A stretch of 64,000 nt of DNA, from assembly GCF_000005505.3 (NCBI RefSeq), contig NC_016131.3:70940355-71004354 (forward strand). The letters run 5' to 3'. A model generated the notes under the pieces. It ran no database searches. It had not been told where the DNA came from and saw nothing but the letters and a program-made list of their open reading frames with translations. Within the stretch, counting starts at the first letter, position 1, and each line of letters opens with the position of its first letter. Both the position numbers and the translations under genes were made by a program. Positions 25,482 to 35,064 of this stretch are shown here, piece after piece. Source of the stretch: Brachypodium distachyon. Lineage: Eukaryota; Streptophyta; Magnoliopsida; Poales; Poaceae.

Positions 25482-25593
25482 CTTCCTCCGTTACATAATT
25501 CTTGTTGAAAAACTACATGTATCTAGATGCTTTTTAGAAATAGCATATCCATTTTTTGACAAATTTGAGACAAGAATTATGAAACGGAGGGAG
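25482..25593. mobile_element. Stowaway MITE
   Basis: A 112 bp element with ends CTTCCTCCGTTACATAATTC and GAATTATGAAACGGAGGGAG, flanked by TA at 25480-25481 and 25594-25595. The inverted ends pair over about 20 bases. Confidence 0.9.
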
Positions 25594-25934
25594 TATTAGG
25601 TAAATTTTAAGTCCCTTTTTGTTGCGTAAACTGAATTCCGGTTTTCGGGAGAACCGCTATATATACGACCAACTTTGTCTGATTTCTGTACAACAGTCAA
25701 TGTCTACAGTTCATTACATATGCCATGTGGTCTAGATGGAAGATCCGACAACGTTTTATCGTACGCAAAGCAGAATTGAATTTCCACCACCACCGGTGGT
25801 GGCTCCTGCCGTAGCCACGCGCGAGCTAAAACCCGGGGGTGGTTTAATCGCTCTGCAGCGGCAGCTGTGCGTGGGCCCTGCCGTCCTACTCCAAGGAGCC
25901 CACCGGTTTCCCCGAGGGAGTCGGGCGCAGACGC

Positions 25935-26797
25935 TGCCCAATGGGAAAAAAAGTGCATGGGCGATGGGTGCAGCGCGCAGTGCGTGCGACCCCAGCTAGA
26001 TTGATGCCGCGTGGACGTGCATTGCATCGGACGGCAGCTCGAATCGACTCGGCCCTGTGCTTCCCGTCGGCTCCGCATTGCAGGATGGCTCGGCTCCACA
26101 TTGACTCAGCTCATTGAAGTCCACGGAGACAACGCCAAATAACACCGAGATTCGGTCATCTGTTACACCAACTCTGGCCCATTTATTCACTCCCAAATTA
26201 ACGAAAGACGGACAGAAATAGGGGATTCGATTGTGTGCAGGAGGACAACACAAGCTAGAGAGTAAACATCAAGAGAGAGAATTAAACCATGATGAAGAGC
26301 TCGTCGCTGCTCGTCCTCCTCGTGACCATGGCATCGGCCATCGCCGCCGCCGCCCAGGCTCCGCGACATGGTGGACTAGGCCTTCTGCGCTGCCGCCCTG
26401 CGCTCCACGGACCGGCACGCGCACCTGCTCCTCGCCACCTCCCGGGTGGCCGCCACGTCGGCCATGACGCGGTGACCGCGGTCTGAGGGCAGCCCCAGTG
26501 CCGGCGACGCCCACGACGGGCTGGAGGCGTGCGCGTTCCTGTACGGGGTGTCGTCGGTGCCGATGCTGCGGCTGCTGCGCGTGGGAGCCGGCCAGGTCGC
26601 TGCTGCTGCTGACGTCTCGTATTCAACATGGACTTCGACGAGCTGAATCAATGTGGAGCCGAGCCATCCTGCGATGCGGAGCCGACGGGAAGCACAAGGC
26701 CGGGTCGATTCGACATGCCGTCCAATGCAAGACGCGTCCACGCGGCATCAATCTACCGCTGCACCCATCGCTCATGCAATTTTTTTCCGCCCAATGG
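25935..26797. mobile_element. Foldback element with about 170-bp inverted arms around a secreted-protein gene fragment
   Basis: The arm at about 26629-26797 (GACTTCGACGAGCTGAATCA, GTGGAGCCGAGCCATCCTGC, CACGCGGCATCAATCTA, CCCAATGG) is repeated in reverse complement at about 25935-26124, with roughly 80-85% matching by eye and a 20-base extra in the left arm. The core 26125-26628 has an ATG at 26289 with a signal-peptide-like start (MMKSSSLLVLLVTMASAIAA). It then breaks into several frames with stops, yet retains stretches such as DRHAHLLLATSRVAA that recall invertase/pectin methylesterase inhibitors (tentative). This suggests a non-autonomous transposon that captured gene sequence. Exact ends and target duplication were not found. 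Confidence 0.6.
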
Positions 26798-27730
26798 CAT
26801 CTTGTCGTCACATCATGACATCAGGACCAGAAAAGAGAAAACGAAAAGTGGCATCACCGCAAAGAGGAGAGATGATGCGGCCCACGGGCCACGGACGATG
26901 AGGACGAGAGGATAGATCCCTATATGGGCGTAGCGTATCTCGTCTGGATACTCCCGGCCGAAACAAATGGTCCATCCGGCCATGCGTGAAACAAACAAAA
27001 TTCCTCCATCGCCCTGGCAGATGCCCCTGCGATGGCATGTGAGTAGACCGGTGGAGTAGATAAGTGACATGACTGGTCAGAACATGAAGTGATGTACTGT
27101 ACTTCATAAGCAAGTGTGTTTATATGACGACATGTTTAGATGATGGCCAAGCTCTGCGGCATACGGCTTTGTACTGAACTGAATTACAGCAAGCCGTAGC
27201 TAGTATGACAATGGAATTGGACACCACAACTTGCACAAAGTGCAGAAACATGAATCTGTTGCATCGTCATGCTGCCAAGAATCAACGTGCGGCTGGCATT
27301 TGTGAGTCCATAGACAACTGACATACACGCGACAAAGTTGGAAAAATGTGTAACCCTGAACCGTGGTTATTTGTGATCATCTCAGCTTGTGAGAGAGAAG
27401 AACCGTTGAGCTGAGTACTGACCTTTACGACCTCGTCAGTGTACCTGTCCTGACATGGCCACATGCACCGTCTTGTACTCTTGTGGCGCAGGCGCAGCAC
27501 GGGCCGAAAGGCGACGGGACTCCTAGGACGATTTGGTGCGTGGATCCGCACTGTGCTGGGCCGCTGCGGCTGACCGGAGACCGAGAGAGCTCGAAAACTT
27601 CACCAGTAACACTGATTCAATGACTGTCCGCTGATTGTGCAAGCGGTACGCGCCCCGCGGGTTCCCCGCCGGCCGGCCACGCGAAGCGAATCTCCGATGT
27701 GATCTCGTCAGATGTCAAGACGAAATAGAG

Positions 27731-28931
27731 CCGAGCCTAGCGTCGATTTCAACAGAACAGACCTCGAGCCACACCCATTTCACAAAATGAACTTGGCACG
27801 AAATTATTTCACACATCTAACCTTTTTGCTCCGCGCCAGACGGTGCGGCGCTATCCTCCATAGCTCAACGTCTCTCCGCGAGGCGCTGTCCTCTGCCAAC
27901 GTGGCCAGTCTAGGCCCTACATGCAGTTGTGTAGCGCTCAAGTCACGGGCGCTATACCCACGGGTTTCGCGTCTGAGACCTGGGTGCTATGGTATTTAAA
28001 ATTTGAGAAATATATTTTTCCAGGTACGTTTTCCTCGGGAGAACAACCAAATTTTCCAAGTCCACGTGCTTCGCGCCTAGACGTTGGGCGCTACTATTCC
28101 TCTCCTGCAAAGCGAGCGCGTGCCCTCTTCCAATAAATTCGGCAAACCAGTTATTCCCAACTCCCGAGTATTATGAGAATACCGCCGACTGCTCTCCCCC
28201 CCAACCCCCCAAAAAGGATCATTAGTAATTGCATCATGATTAATTGCTTGATATCTCATCTTTGGCAGCCGCAAGTGAAACGTACTCAAGCCTACGCTTT
28301 TGCATGCATAGGCTTGAGTATAGAGGCTATGCATGCGTCTGTTTCTCTTAATTGCTTTGGCAGGTGAAACACCATGTGAAATTTGCTGATTACCTCATAC
28401 GCCTATGCAGATCTCTATTTTTTTCCTTCTCGTAACTGCCCCAGCATTTAGATCGTGAGAAGAAACGCCCCACACCTGCCCCTTTTCTCCTCTTGCAGAA
28501 ACAAACGCGATTATTTTGCCCGGTTAGTTGCCATCCACGCCTGCACTTAAGTTAGGTCGTTAATTTCTTCGACAATTGAAACTGCAAGTTGATTTTTTCT
28601 GCGATTTCCTGCAGTTAGTGCGCGGTACGGTTGCCTGTGAAGCGTCTATAGCGTCCAGCTCTCAGGCGTGAGGCCTTTGAGTATAGCGCCCCTGAATCAG
28701 GCGCTACACACACTTGTGTGGGACCTGGACTGGCCACGCTGGCTGGGCTTCGCCATGCTGGTAGGAGATAGCATCTACGGATTAGGCGTTGAGCTATGGA
28801 CTATAGCGCCCCTGTGTCGGGCGCTGAGCAAAAGGGTTAGATCAGTGAAATAGTTTCGCGCGGAGTTCATTTTGTGATTTTGTTTTTTCACGAGGTCTAT
28901 TTTGTCGAAATCAACGAGCCTAGCTCGGGCC
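27731..28931. mobile_element. Long inverted-repeat (MULE-like or foldback) element rich in GCGCTATA motifs
   Basis: The left arm (about 27731-28100) and right arm (about 28643-28931) are reverse complements. Matching blocks, read on the right arm, are GTTGAGCTATGGA plus TAGCGCC, GTATAGCGCC with GGCGCTACAC, GAGCAAAAGGGTTAGAT, AGTTCATTTTGTGA, and CGAGGTCT through GAAATCAACG to CTAGCTCGG. The left arm carries about 90 extra bases. The core of about 540 bases has no coding signal. CAAGACG occurs just outside both ends (about 27717 and 28932), a possible 7-9 bp target duplication. Such long terminal repeats suit Mutator-like non-autonomous elements; the class is inference. Confidence 0.7.
28283..28320. 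repeat. Perfect 12-bp hairpin
   Basis: TACTCAAGCCTA (28283-28294) and TAGGCTTGAGTA (28309-28320) are exact reverse complements with a 14-base loop. The hairpin sits in the core of the inverted-repeat element above. Confidence 0.8.
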
Positions 28932-30942
28932 AAGACGCTTCACGTGAGTTACAGAACCAGACCTGATCTGAATTCTGAAATCGCAACCGTATTCTATAGA
29001 GAAACTCTGCTCCCACTAATTTGCGTTTCTTCTCGGTCAGAGGAGAAGCATGTGAATACAAGAGGCACGTAGAAACCTCCGCCGGTAGGCAATAGCCAAT
29101 AGCCAGCGGTGATGAATGAATGGATGGGAGAGGTCGGTGAAAGCGAAAACCCTGACTGCAAAACTGCTGCAGACAGTACAAGGCAAGGCAACGCAGTACC
29201 ACGGGAGAGTAGTATCTAGCCAGGGCTCACTCTGACTTTGCTCTGCCCTGAATCCACATGTGCTGATAATTACTGGCAGTCCCTTGGTCCTGCCTCACAA
29301 TTGTTGCTGTTGGGCTCCTCGGGAATTCAAGAAGGTGCCACAGGACAAACATGGCGTCGTCCACCCTAGCGTGTCCATCTCCCCTGAACTCTGAAGGAAA
29401 CACACGAGCTTCGCTTCTTTCTTACATTCAGAATTCACAAAACCACAACGAACGAGAGAAGACAGAACATCATGTACTTTTTGTAGAGCACAAATCTTGG
29501 CCCAAGTAGAAGCAAACACTACTGTTAGAATCTATATATAACACGTCATCCAATTTCATGCAAGATGCAATGTAAGATGGATGTTGCAGAATTACCAAGC
29601 ATTGCCATACAAAAAGAGGCATGTATGCTCTCCGGACTAGACGCATTCGAGACACACCGATCATCCATGTTTTCCCCCTTACGCCATTTTAATGACATAT
29701 GCGTTGCTTGCATGATGCTGATGCGGAATAGTATCTAACCGGTGAAAAAGCTAAAACAGAACATGCAAAACCAATCAGGTGGTGTGTTTTCACCTTCAAG
29801 GGCCTCAATCAATGAACAAAGCGAACTTATGAGAAAATTACTATAGACAAACAGAGTCAATAGGTAGAAGGGTCGACAACACAAGCAAAAGTTCTGAGTC
29901 ACTAAGCTAATGTTTGGTTCTAGAGCGAGGTGGAATGTAATGGGACGGTTCTATTAATAAAGGAATGAAATGTAATTAAACTGTTCTACTTTTCTATGTA
30001 CTAGGAACCAAACACTAAATCACTGGTTCCACTTAGAACCAACTCATGCCTACATTTTTTAGAAATGGGATGGTTAGAAATATCTGGGGAATATTCTCTT
30101 TTGAGGAACCATATGGTTCCATTCAACTTTTTTATGTTCTAAGAACCAAACGCAGAAATCATCTCAGCTTTTGGAACCATTCCATGACATTCCACTTCAC
30201 GATCTCAACCTAAATGGCCCACAAAAGGCAACATTCATTACCATCTAGTCATAGTTCAACTTCAAATTTTGAAATTAATCCTAGTTGCTCATTCCATCAA
30301 AAAGGAAAGCACTCAAACTCGACTCGATAGACTAAATCAAACATCAGTTCATGGAAATATAAACAAAAGTATCAAGTCAAACCAAATCCACGGCGAGACA
30401 TAAAAACTAAAACTAGAACACATCATTAACTCAAGTGAGCATCTGATAGCATACAACCATTAAAATCACAAACATGAAAACAACATATAATTATTAAGTC
30501 ATAAGGTCACAACACAATTCAAGAAAGGCATATATCATGAAGCAAATTGGATTAAAAAATAAACCATGAATATAAGTCAAGACATTCATAATTGGTAAAC
30601 ATGCGGATGAATTTCATCATAACAGGCCGTTCATCAAAATGGAAAGTGTTCTTGAAGTTTTTCTAGAGTATTAATATACCATTGTTTTTGCATAGTCTTG
30701 TATTTTCAAAATTACGAGTTGTTGATCCAAATAAGAATGTATTAGGAAGGAGAACAAATGTATCAGAACTCAAAGAATACATTAGGCTGCTTCCACTCAA
30801 CGGATGTTCGGTCAAAGTATAAAATTGGGCAGAAGGCGGAAATCCCTATGAAGAATCAGGGGCGAAGCAATTGAAATGGTTGCCTTTGTGCATACTATCG
30901 TCCTTCATAATATCCACTGCATTAATTTTTTATTGAGCAGAC
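28932..30942. other. Spacer with a MITE and the 3' flank of the F-box/kelch pseudogene
   Basis: AT-rich with no supported gene. A GTTTGGTTC-ended MITE lies at 29908-30019, and a second block with AACCATATGGTT and AGAACCAAAC follows up to 30152. 30200-30940 is non-coding and probably includes downstream transcript of the kelch gene. Confidence 0.45.
29908..30019. mobile_element. MITE with GTTTGGTTC terminal repeats
   Basis: CTAATGTTTGGTTCTAG at the left end is matched by CTAGGAACCAAACACTAA at the right. A related GAACC/GGTTC block follows to 30152. The ends recall Tourist or hAT MITEs, but the target duplication is ambiguous. Confidence 0.55.
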
Positions 30943-32169
30943 TCAGCAACCCATCACGGCGCAATTATAAACGAAATTCCCGGATGTTTGCGTGGCAACA
31001 AAATTCCAAACAGGCGGTTGCTCATTAGGGATCCATGAGTGAATCTCAATTTAGCCACCAACAAAAGTACTTGGACCTCCAATAACAATCAGCCGGTCAC
31101 CACAAGCTCGAAAAGCAAGGCCCCACCCATTCATTGACATAGACCGTTCATGCAATTTCCCGAGAGTGATCCACTTATTGTTGACGTTGCCATATCTCTT
31201 CACATCATTCTCACTGTAATCAGCTGCATAAAGTTGGTTCTTGACAACTGCAATGAGCGGAGGGGAACCTGTCAGTCCTTATAGGCCCTCAGACATGTTC
31301 TCAATGACTCTCCAAGATTGCAGCCTGAAGTCATATTCCTCACCACATGTCAACACCTGGTCGTTGTTCGTAACACCACCGAGCACATAGAACTTGCCAT
31401 CCATGAACACCCTGGAACACATCTTCCTAGCTGTACTCATGCTGGGAAGGTGCGTCCAAGTATGTGTCTCAGAGTCATACATCTCTGCAGAGCTCAATAT
31501 CTGTCCAGAAGAATCAATGCCCCCTGCCACATATGCCTTTTCACTGACACTTGTTGAACCAAACAAGCACCGCGGTGAGTTCATCGGATCAACCTGTGTC
31601 CATGAGTTGGTTAGGATGCTATATCTGAAGACAATGTGAACCAACCCAAAAACGAGCAGTTCAGTGCCCACGGCAAGTGACTCCTTATCGGAGAACATGA
31701 AGCATACATCTGGTGGCATCTTAGGCACTTGAATCCAACGCTTGCGATATGGGTCGTAAGCGTCCCACTCCAGGGCATTGCAAGAGAAGTAGACCCAATA
31801 CTCCACCATACCATTTTGCCGCCTTTGGCGGTAGATCTCACCGTTGCGCACAAGTGAATTGAAATCCCAGTTCACGGAGGCCATCGAGCCATAGTCTGAC
31901 CTTGATAGCCGGATGAGGCAGTTGATGGACAGGTCACGGCCAATCTCGCCAATAAGATTGCTTCCAGCACCATCTGGCTCTCCACTCCCTGAGGAGGCTT
32001 GGCCGCTGGAGTCATTGCTCTCGGAGACGTTCAGCAGATCAGAAGTAGACTTGATGCGCTTTCCGCCACCGCCATATACCTCCTCCATATCTTCATCTTC
32101 AAAATCTTCTGGTTCCCGGCGCTTGCCGGTGAGGACATCGCGCTCGAGATATTTTCCTTCTAACGTCAT
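30943..32169 (-). pseudogene. F-box/kelch-repeat protein with two in-frame stop codons
   Basis: From ATG 32167-32169 to the natural TGA at 30943-30945 one uninterrupted frame phase of 409 codons encodes a typical plant F-box/kelch protein: MTLEGKYLERDV, an F-box-like region (SINCLIRLSRSDYGSMASVN), EYWVYFSCNALEWDAYDP, kelch motifs KAYVAGG and KFYVLGG, and a conserved end (NGWGLAFRACGDRLIVIGG, then NFVYNCAVMGC). Two TAA codons break it: 31279-31281 (after 296 residues, inside a kelch repeat) and 31051-31053. No frameshift exists, so the lesions are point changes in an otherwise preserved reading frame. A splice acceptor at 32241 indicates a 5'UTR intron, so it is not a processed copy. Intact relatives are SCF ubiquitin ligase adaptors (family knowledge). 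A truncated 296-aa product is possible. Confidence 0.85.
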
Positions 32170-33589
32170 GCTTTGCTCCCTCCCACTCTTCAGAGCTTGG
32201 TCCAAAAAAGGGATAATCTTGGCTAATCTCCTAACTGTGATCTGCAAGAGCGAATTTACAGGCGAGCGAAAGTAAGCGAGGATGAGACTAACAAGAACGA
32301 AACGATCAAGAGCAGGGGAAAGCATTTGAGATATGAGAAGATCGTTGAATAAAATAAGGCATAAAAACAAACTTTCCACCGAGAACCCAACTAGTCTCCC
32401 ACAAATCCTTTCCCCCCCCCCCCCGCCCCCCACCCCCCACCAAAAAAAAGAAAAGAAAAGAAGACTAATCTCTCAACCTCACAACAACTCAGATAACACA
32501 AGTCCAAGCCGCCCAAACACGACGAAGATTGAAGAAGACGATGAAGAAAAATCATAGAATGACACCTAAACGAACCCGTGAGACCACAAACCCAAAAATT
32601 GTCCCCTGAAATATCGTGGGCCGCTGCCTATAGAAATCCCCTCCCCACCAATTCCTTATGCTGCTCCCTTCTCTCTCTCTCTCTCCCTCCCTCCTACCAT
32701 ATGTGCAGGGAAGAAAAGTTTTATACATGTAGAGATAGATGAATCTATGTATTGCTGCCACTTGGTTACAACTTCCCCATCTAATGCTTCTGACCGCCTA
32801 TGCCCCTCCCTCCGTCTCCGCTCTTTTAGTTTGTGTGTATGTGCTGCTCTCCCCTCTTTCTCTCCCACCTCCCCTATCTCATATGTAGGAGTATTTTTGG
32901 AATCAAGATTTCCCTCTTGTTTTATTTCTTTCCTTTTTTATTCCTTCAATTTTTTGGTCCCACCCTCTTCCCTCTCGTCTGTTTTGGCTCATTGGAATTA
33001 GAAACAGACATGCTTCTAAAATAGAAAGGAGGAAGCGACCACCGGCTAGCTCGCCTGAAGCTGAGGTGGATTCTCCTCTTCCTCCTCCCTTGCTGGTTGG
33101 CTGGATGTACTTATACACAAAGGGTGTATGTCTTCCATACATCTATCTCTCTTTCTTCTCAGTTCTCACCGTTCGCCTAGCGGCTGATTGGCAGTGCTTA
33201 TACAAGTTACCTAGAAACTTGAGAGAATATTTTATCTTTCCTTTATTTCTATCCTTGTATTATATGAGGCTATTTGCTCGTCTTTTGCATGACATGTTTC
33301 AAACAACTACGAGTTGTTTTAACCACCTTGTTATGCTATGAAAATGTGTTCAGTATTGTACATATTCATTTTCTTGCACTGACACTACTATCAATATTTT
33401 TTTGGAAAACAACTATCTATTGTTTGACTCGAGCAATTACCTTTTTCTCGCGGAACGAGTTTGTGCAAAAATGGTCTTAGATAAGAGTTAATTTCACCAA
33501 ATTAAAAGGTTTTTTGTGTACTTGTAAAAATGACATATTTGCTTTTTCTTCTGTGGAAATAAAAATGACACATTCAATGTACAAGCTAT
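32170..33589. other. Leader and promoter region of the F-box/kelch gene, then spacer
   Basis: It contains the 5'UTR exon edge at 32241, a C-rich tract at 32412-32438 (13 C, then interrupted C blocks), and a CT microsatellite near 32670-32690. CT-rich leader-like sequence continues to about 33000. No coding exon is supported. Confidence 0.5.
32412..32438. repeat. C-rich homopolymer tract
   Basis: Thirteen C are followed by G and further C blocks separated by single A or G. The minus strand could form a G-quadruplex. It lies in the putative 5' leader or intron of the F-box/kelch gene. Confidence 0.7.
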
Positions 33590-34271
33590 TGCAATACTAG
33601 GCATGTTGAGAAACGGTTTCAACATATACCGTGAAAATCGGCGCGGCTCATTACGTTTCATTAGTTCCTACTACATATAAGCAAAACATGGTACGAAGTT
33701 ATGAACAACCGGTTTCAGGGTTGACGGAAATACATTTTTTCAGTGGCGTCGGGCAAAACTAGGACCGTTCAAGGCTGTTTCAGTATGTACAATCAAAACC
33801 TGCAGTATGAGAGATAGTTCTTTATGCTTCATCAATTCCAACCACAATTGCAAATATTAGTACAAATGACCATGGATTTCACAATACGTCAAAACTCATT
33901 GCCCGAGGATAGAAAAAGGACCCATCAAAACACATATGGGCTCGTGAAAGGGTGGGGCTCATTACGTTTCATTAATTCATACAACTTATATGCAAAACTA
34001 CGGCACAAAGTTATGAATCATGGGTTTCGCCGTTTGACTTAAATCCGTTTTTGGAGGCTCATTTTGTTTCATTAATTCATACCACATATATGCAAAGCAT
34101 CGGTACAGAGTTAGGAATCACAAGTTACACAGTTTGACTTAAATCCGTTTTTGGATGGCCCTGCAATAAACTACGCCCATTCAAGACGGATTTGATATGT
34201 ACCATGGAAACTAGCGGTATGTGAGGTAATTCATTACACTTCATCAATTCCATCAACAATTGCAAATATTA

Positions 34272-34395
34272 CTCCCTCCGTCTAACAAAGGATGTCTCAA
34301 CTTTTATTAAATTTGAATACATCTATACACTAAGTTATGTCCAGATACATCCAAATTTCGACAAACTTGAGATATCTTTTGTTGGACGGATGGAG
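34272..34395. mobile_element. Stowaway MITE inserted in the tandem array, with an empty-site sister copy
   Basis: 124 bp, ends CTCCCTCCGTCTAACAAAGG and TTTTGTTGGACGGATGGAG, TA on both sides (34270-34271, 34396-34397). The sister array copy at 33851-33866 reads CAAATATTAGTACAAAT without interruption, so the insertion point and TA duplication are directly visible. Confidence 0.95.
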
Positions 34396-34565
34396 TAGTA
34401 CAAATTTAGAACCATGGGTTTCATGATGAGTCGAAACTGGTTTCCCAAGGACAGAGAAAGGCCCCAAAAAACATGTATGGGCTCGTCAAAACATCAGTAC
34501 AAATTTTTGAAACGGGTTGACATCAATCCTTTTTTGAATGGACTTTACAAAACTAGGCGTGTTCA

Positions 34566-34600
34566 AAACAGTATTGTTTTTTATAGAACAAACAGTATTG
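34566..34600. repeat. 11-bp direct repeat around a 13-bp T-run insert
   Basis: AAACAGTATTG at 34566-34576 and 34590-34600 encloses six T followed by ATAGAAC. The aligned array copy at 34181-34203 passes from TTCAAGACGGATTTG straight to ATATGTACC, so this is an insertion with target duplication. Confidence 0.75.
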
Positions 34601-34635
34601 ATATGTACCGTGAAAACGGACGGTATGTGAGGCAC

Positions 34636-35064
34636 TGAGGTGACTTTTTTTTAGAGAAAACCCACTACAGAGAGGCCGACTTGAGGCCCATCGCTCGAAA
34701 TTAGTGCTCTCTGCGTTTCCGGTCCAAAGTGAACCGTGAATCCATCGCCCAAGAGAGGCTGCGTCAAAGCCCCTCCTGAGTCCTGACCCATTAAGCTCCT
34801 TGAGGATTTGGCCCATTTCAGCCCAGCGGAATCCGACGCGTCTCCTGGCTCCTGGGCGGAGGAGTGCTCGTGCGCTGCCTCCGGATCGATCGCCTGGCTG
34901 GCGCCCTGGCCGCTCTATCTCTTCGGCTCTCTGAGACTCACTCTCCCTCGCTCGCGCGCGATTCCACTCGAAATTTTTGGGGTTATGGATTTTCTGCTGC
35001 CCGTTTCGCTAGTGGCGTTCTGCTTCAGTTCTATCGAGCGATCTCCGTATTTCTCCCCGAAATA
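34636..35064. promoter_or_regulatory. Possible promoter and 5' leader of the candidate gene at 35.06 kb
   Basis: GC content rises sharply after 34800 and CTAGGGTTT (a telo-box word common in plant 5' leaders) occurs at 35081-35089, just before a GTAAGT donor. Supports a transcription start here but does not prove it. Confidence 0.4.

Larger units (their letters stand above)
24258..25934. other. Upstream region of HLH copy A, then spacer with two Stowaway MITEs
   Basis: The promoter and leader of the HLH gene occupy roughly the first 300 bases. No further gene is supported up to the inverted-repeat element at 25935. Two Stowaway elements are listed separately. Confidence 0.5.
33590..34635. 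repeat. Local tandem array of related 100-bp and about 300-bp blocks
   Basis: Two exact-length 100-bp copies abut at 33956-34055 and 34056-34155, both starting GGCTCATT and ending GACTTAAATCCGTTTTTGGA. A third, more diverged copy starts at 33645. A second block type, recognisable by AAACTAGG or AAACTACG, a TATGTACC-like word and CGGTATGTGAGG, occurs near 33593, 33757, 34159 and 34544. A Stowaway and a 13-bp micro-insertion interrupt individual copies. No coding potential. Confidence 0.85.
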
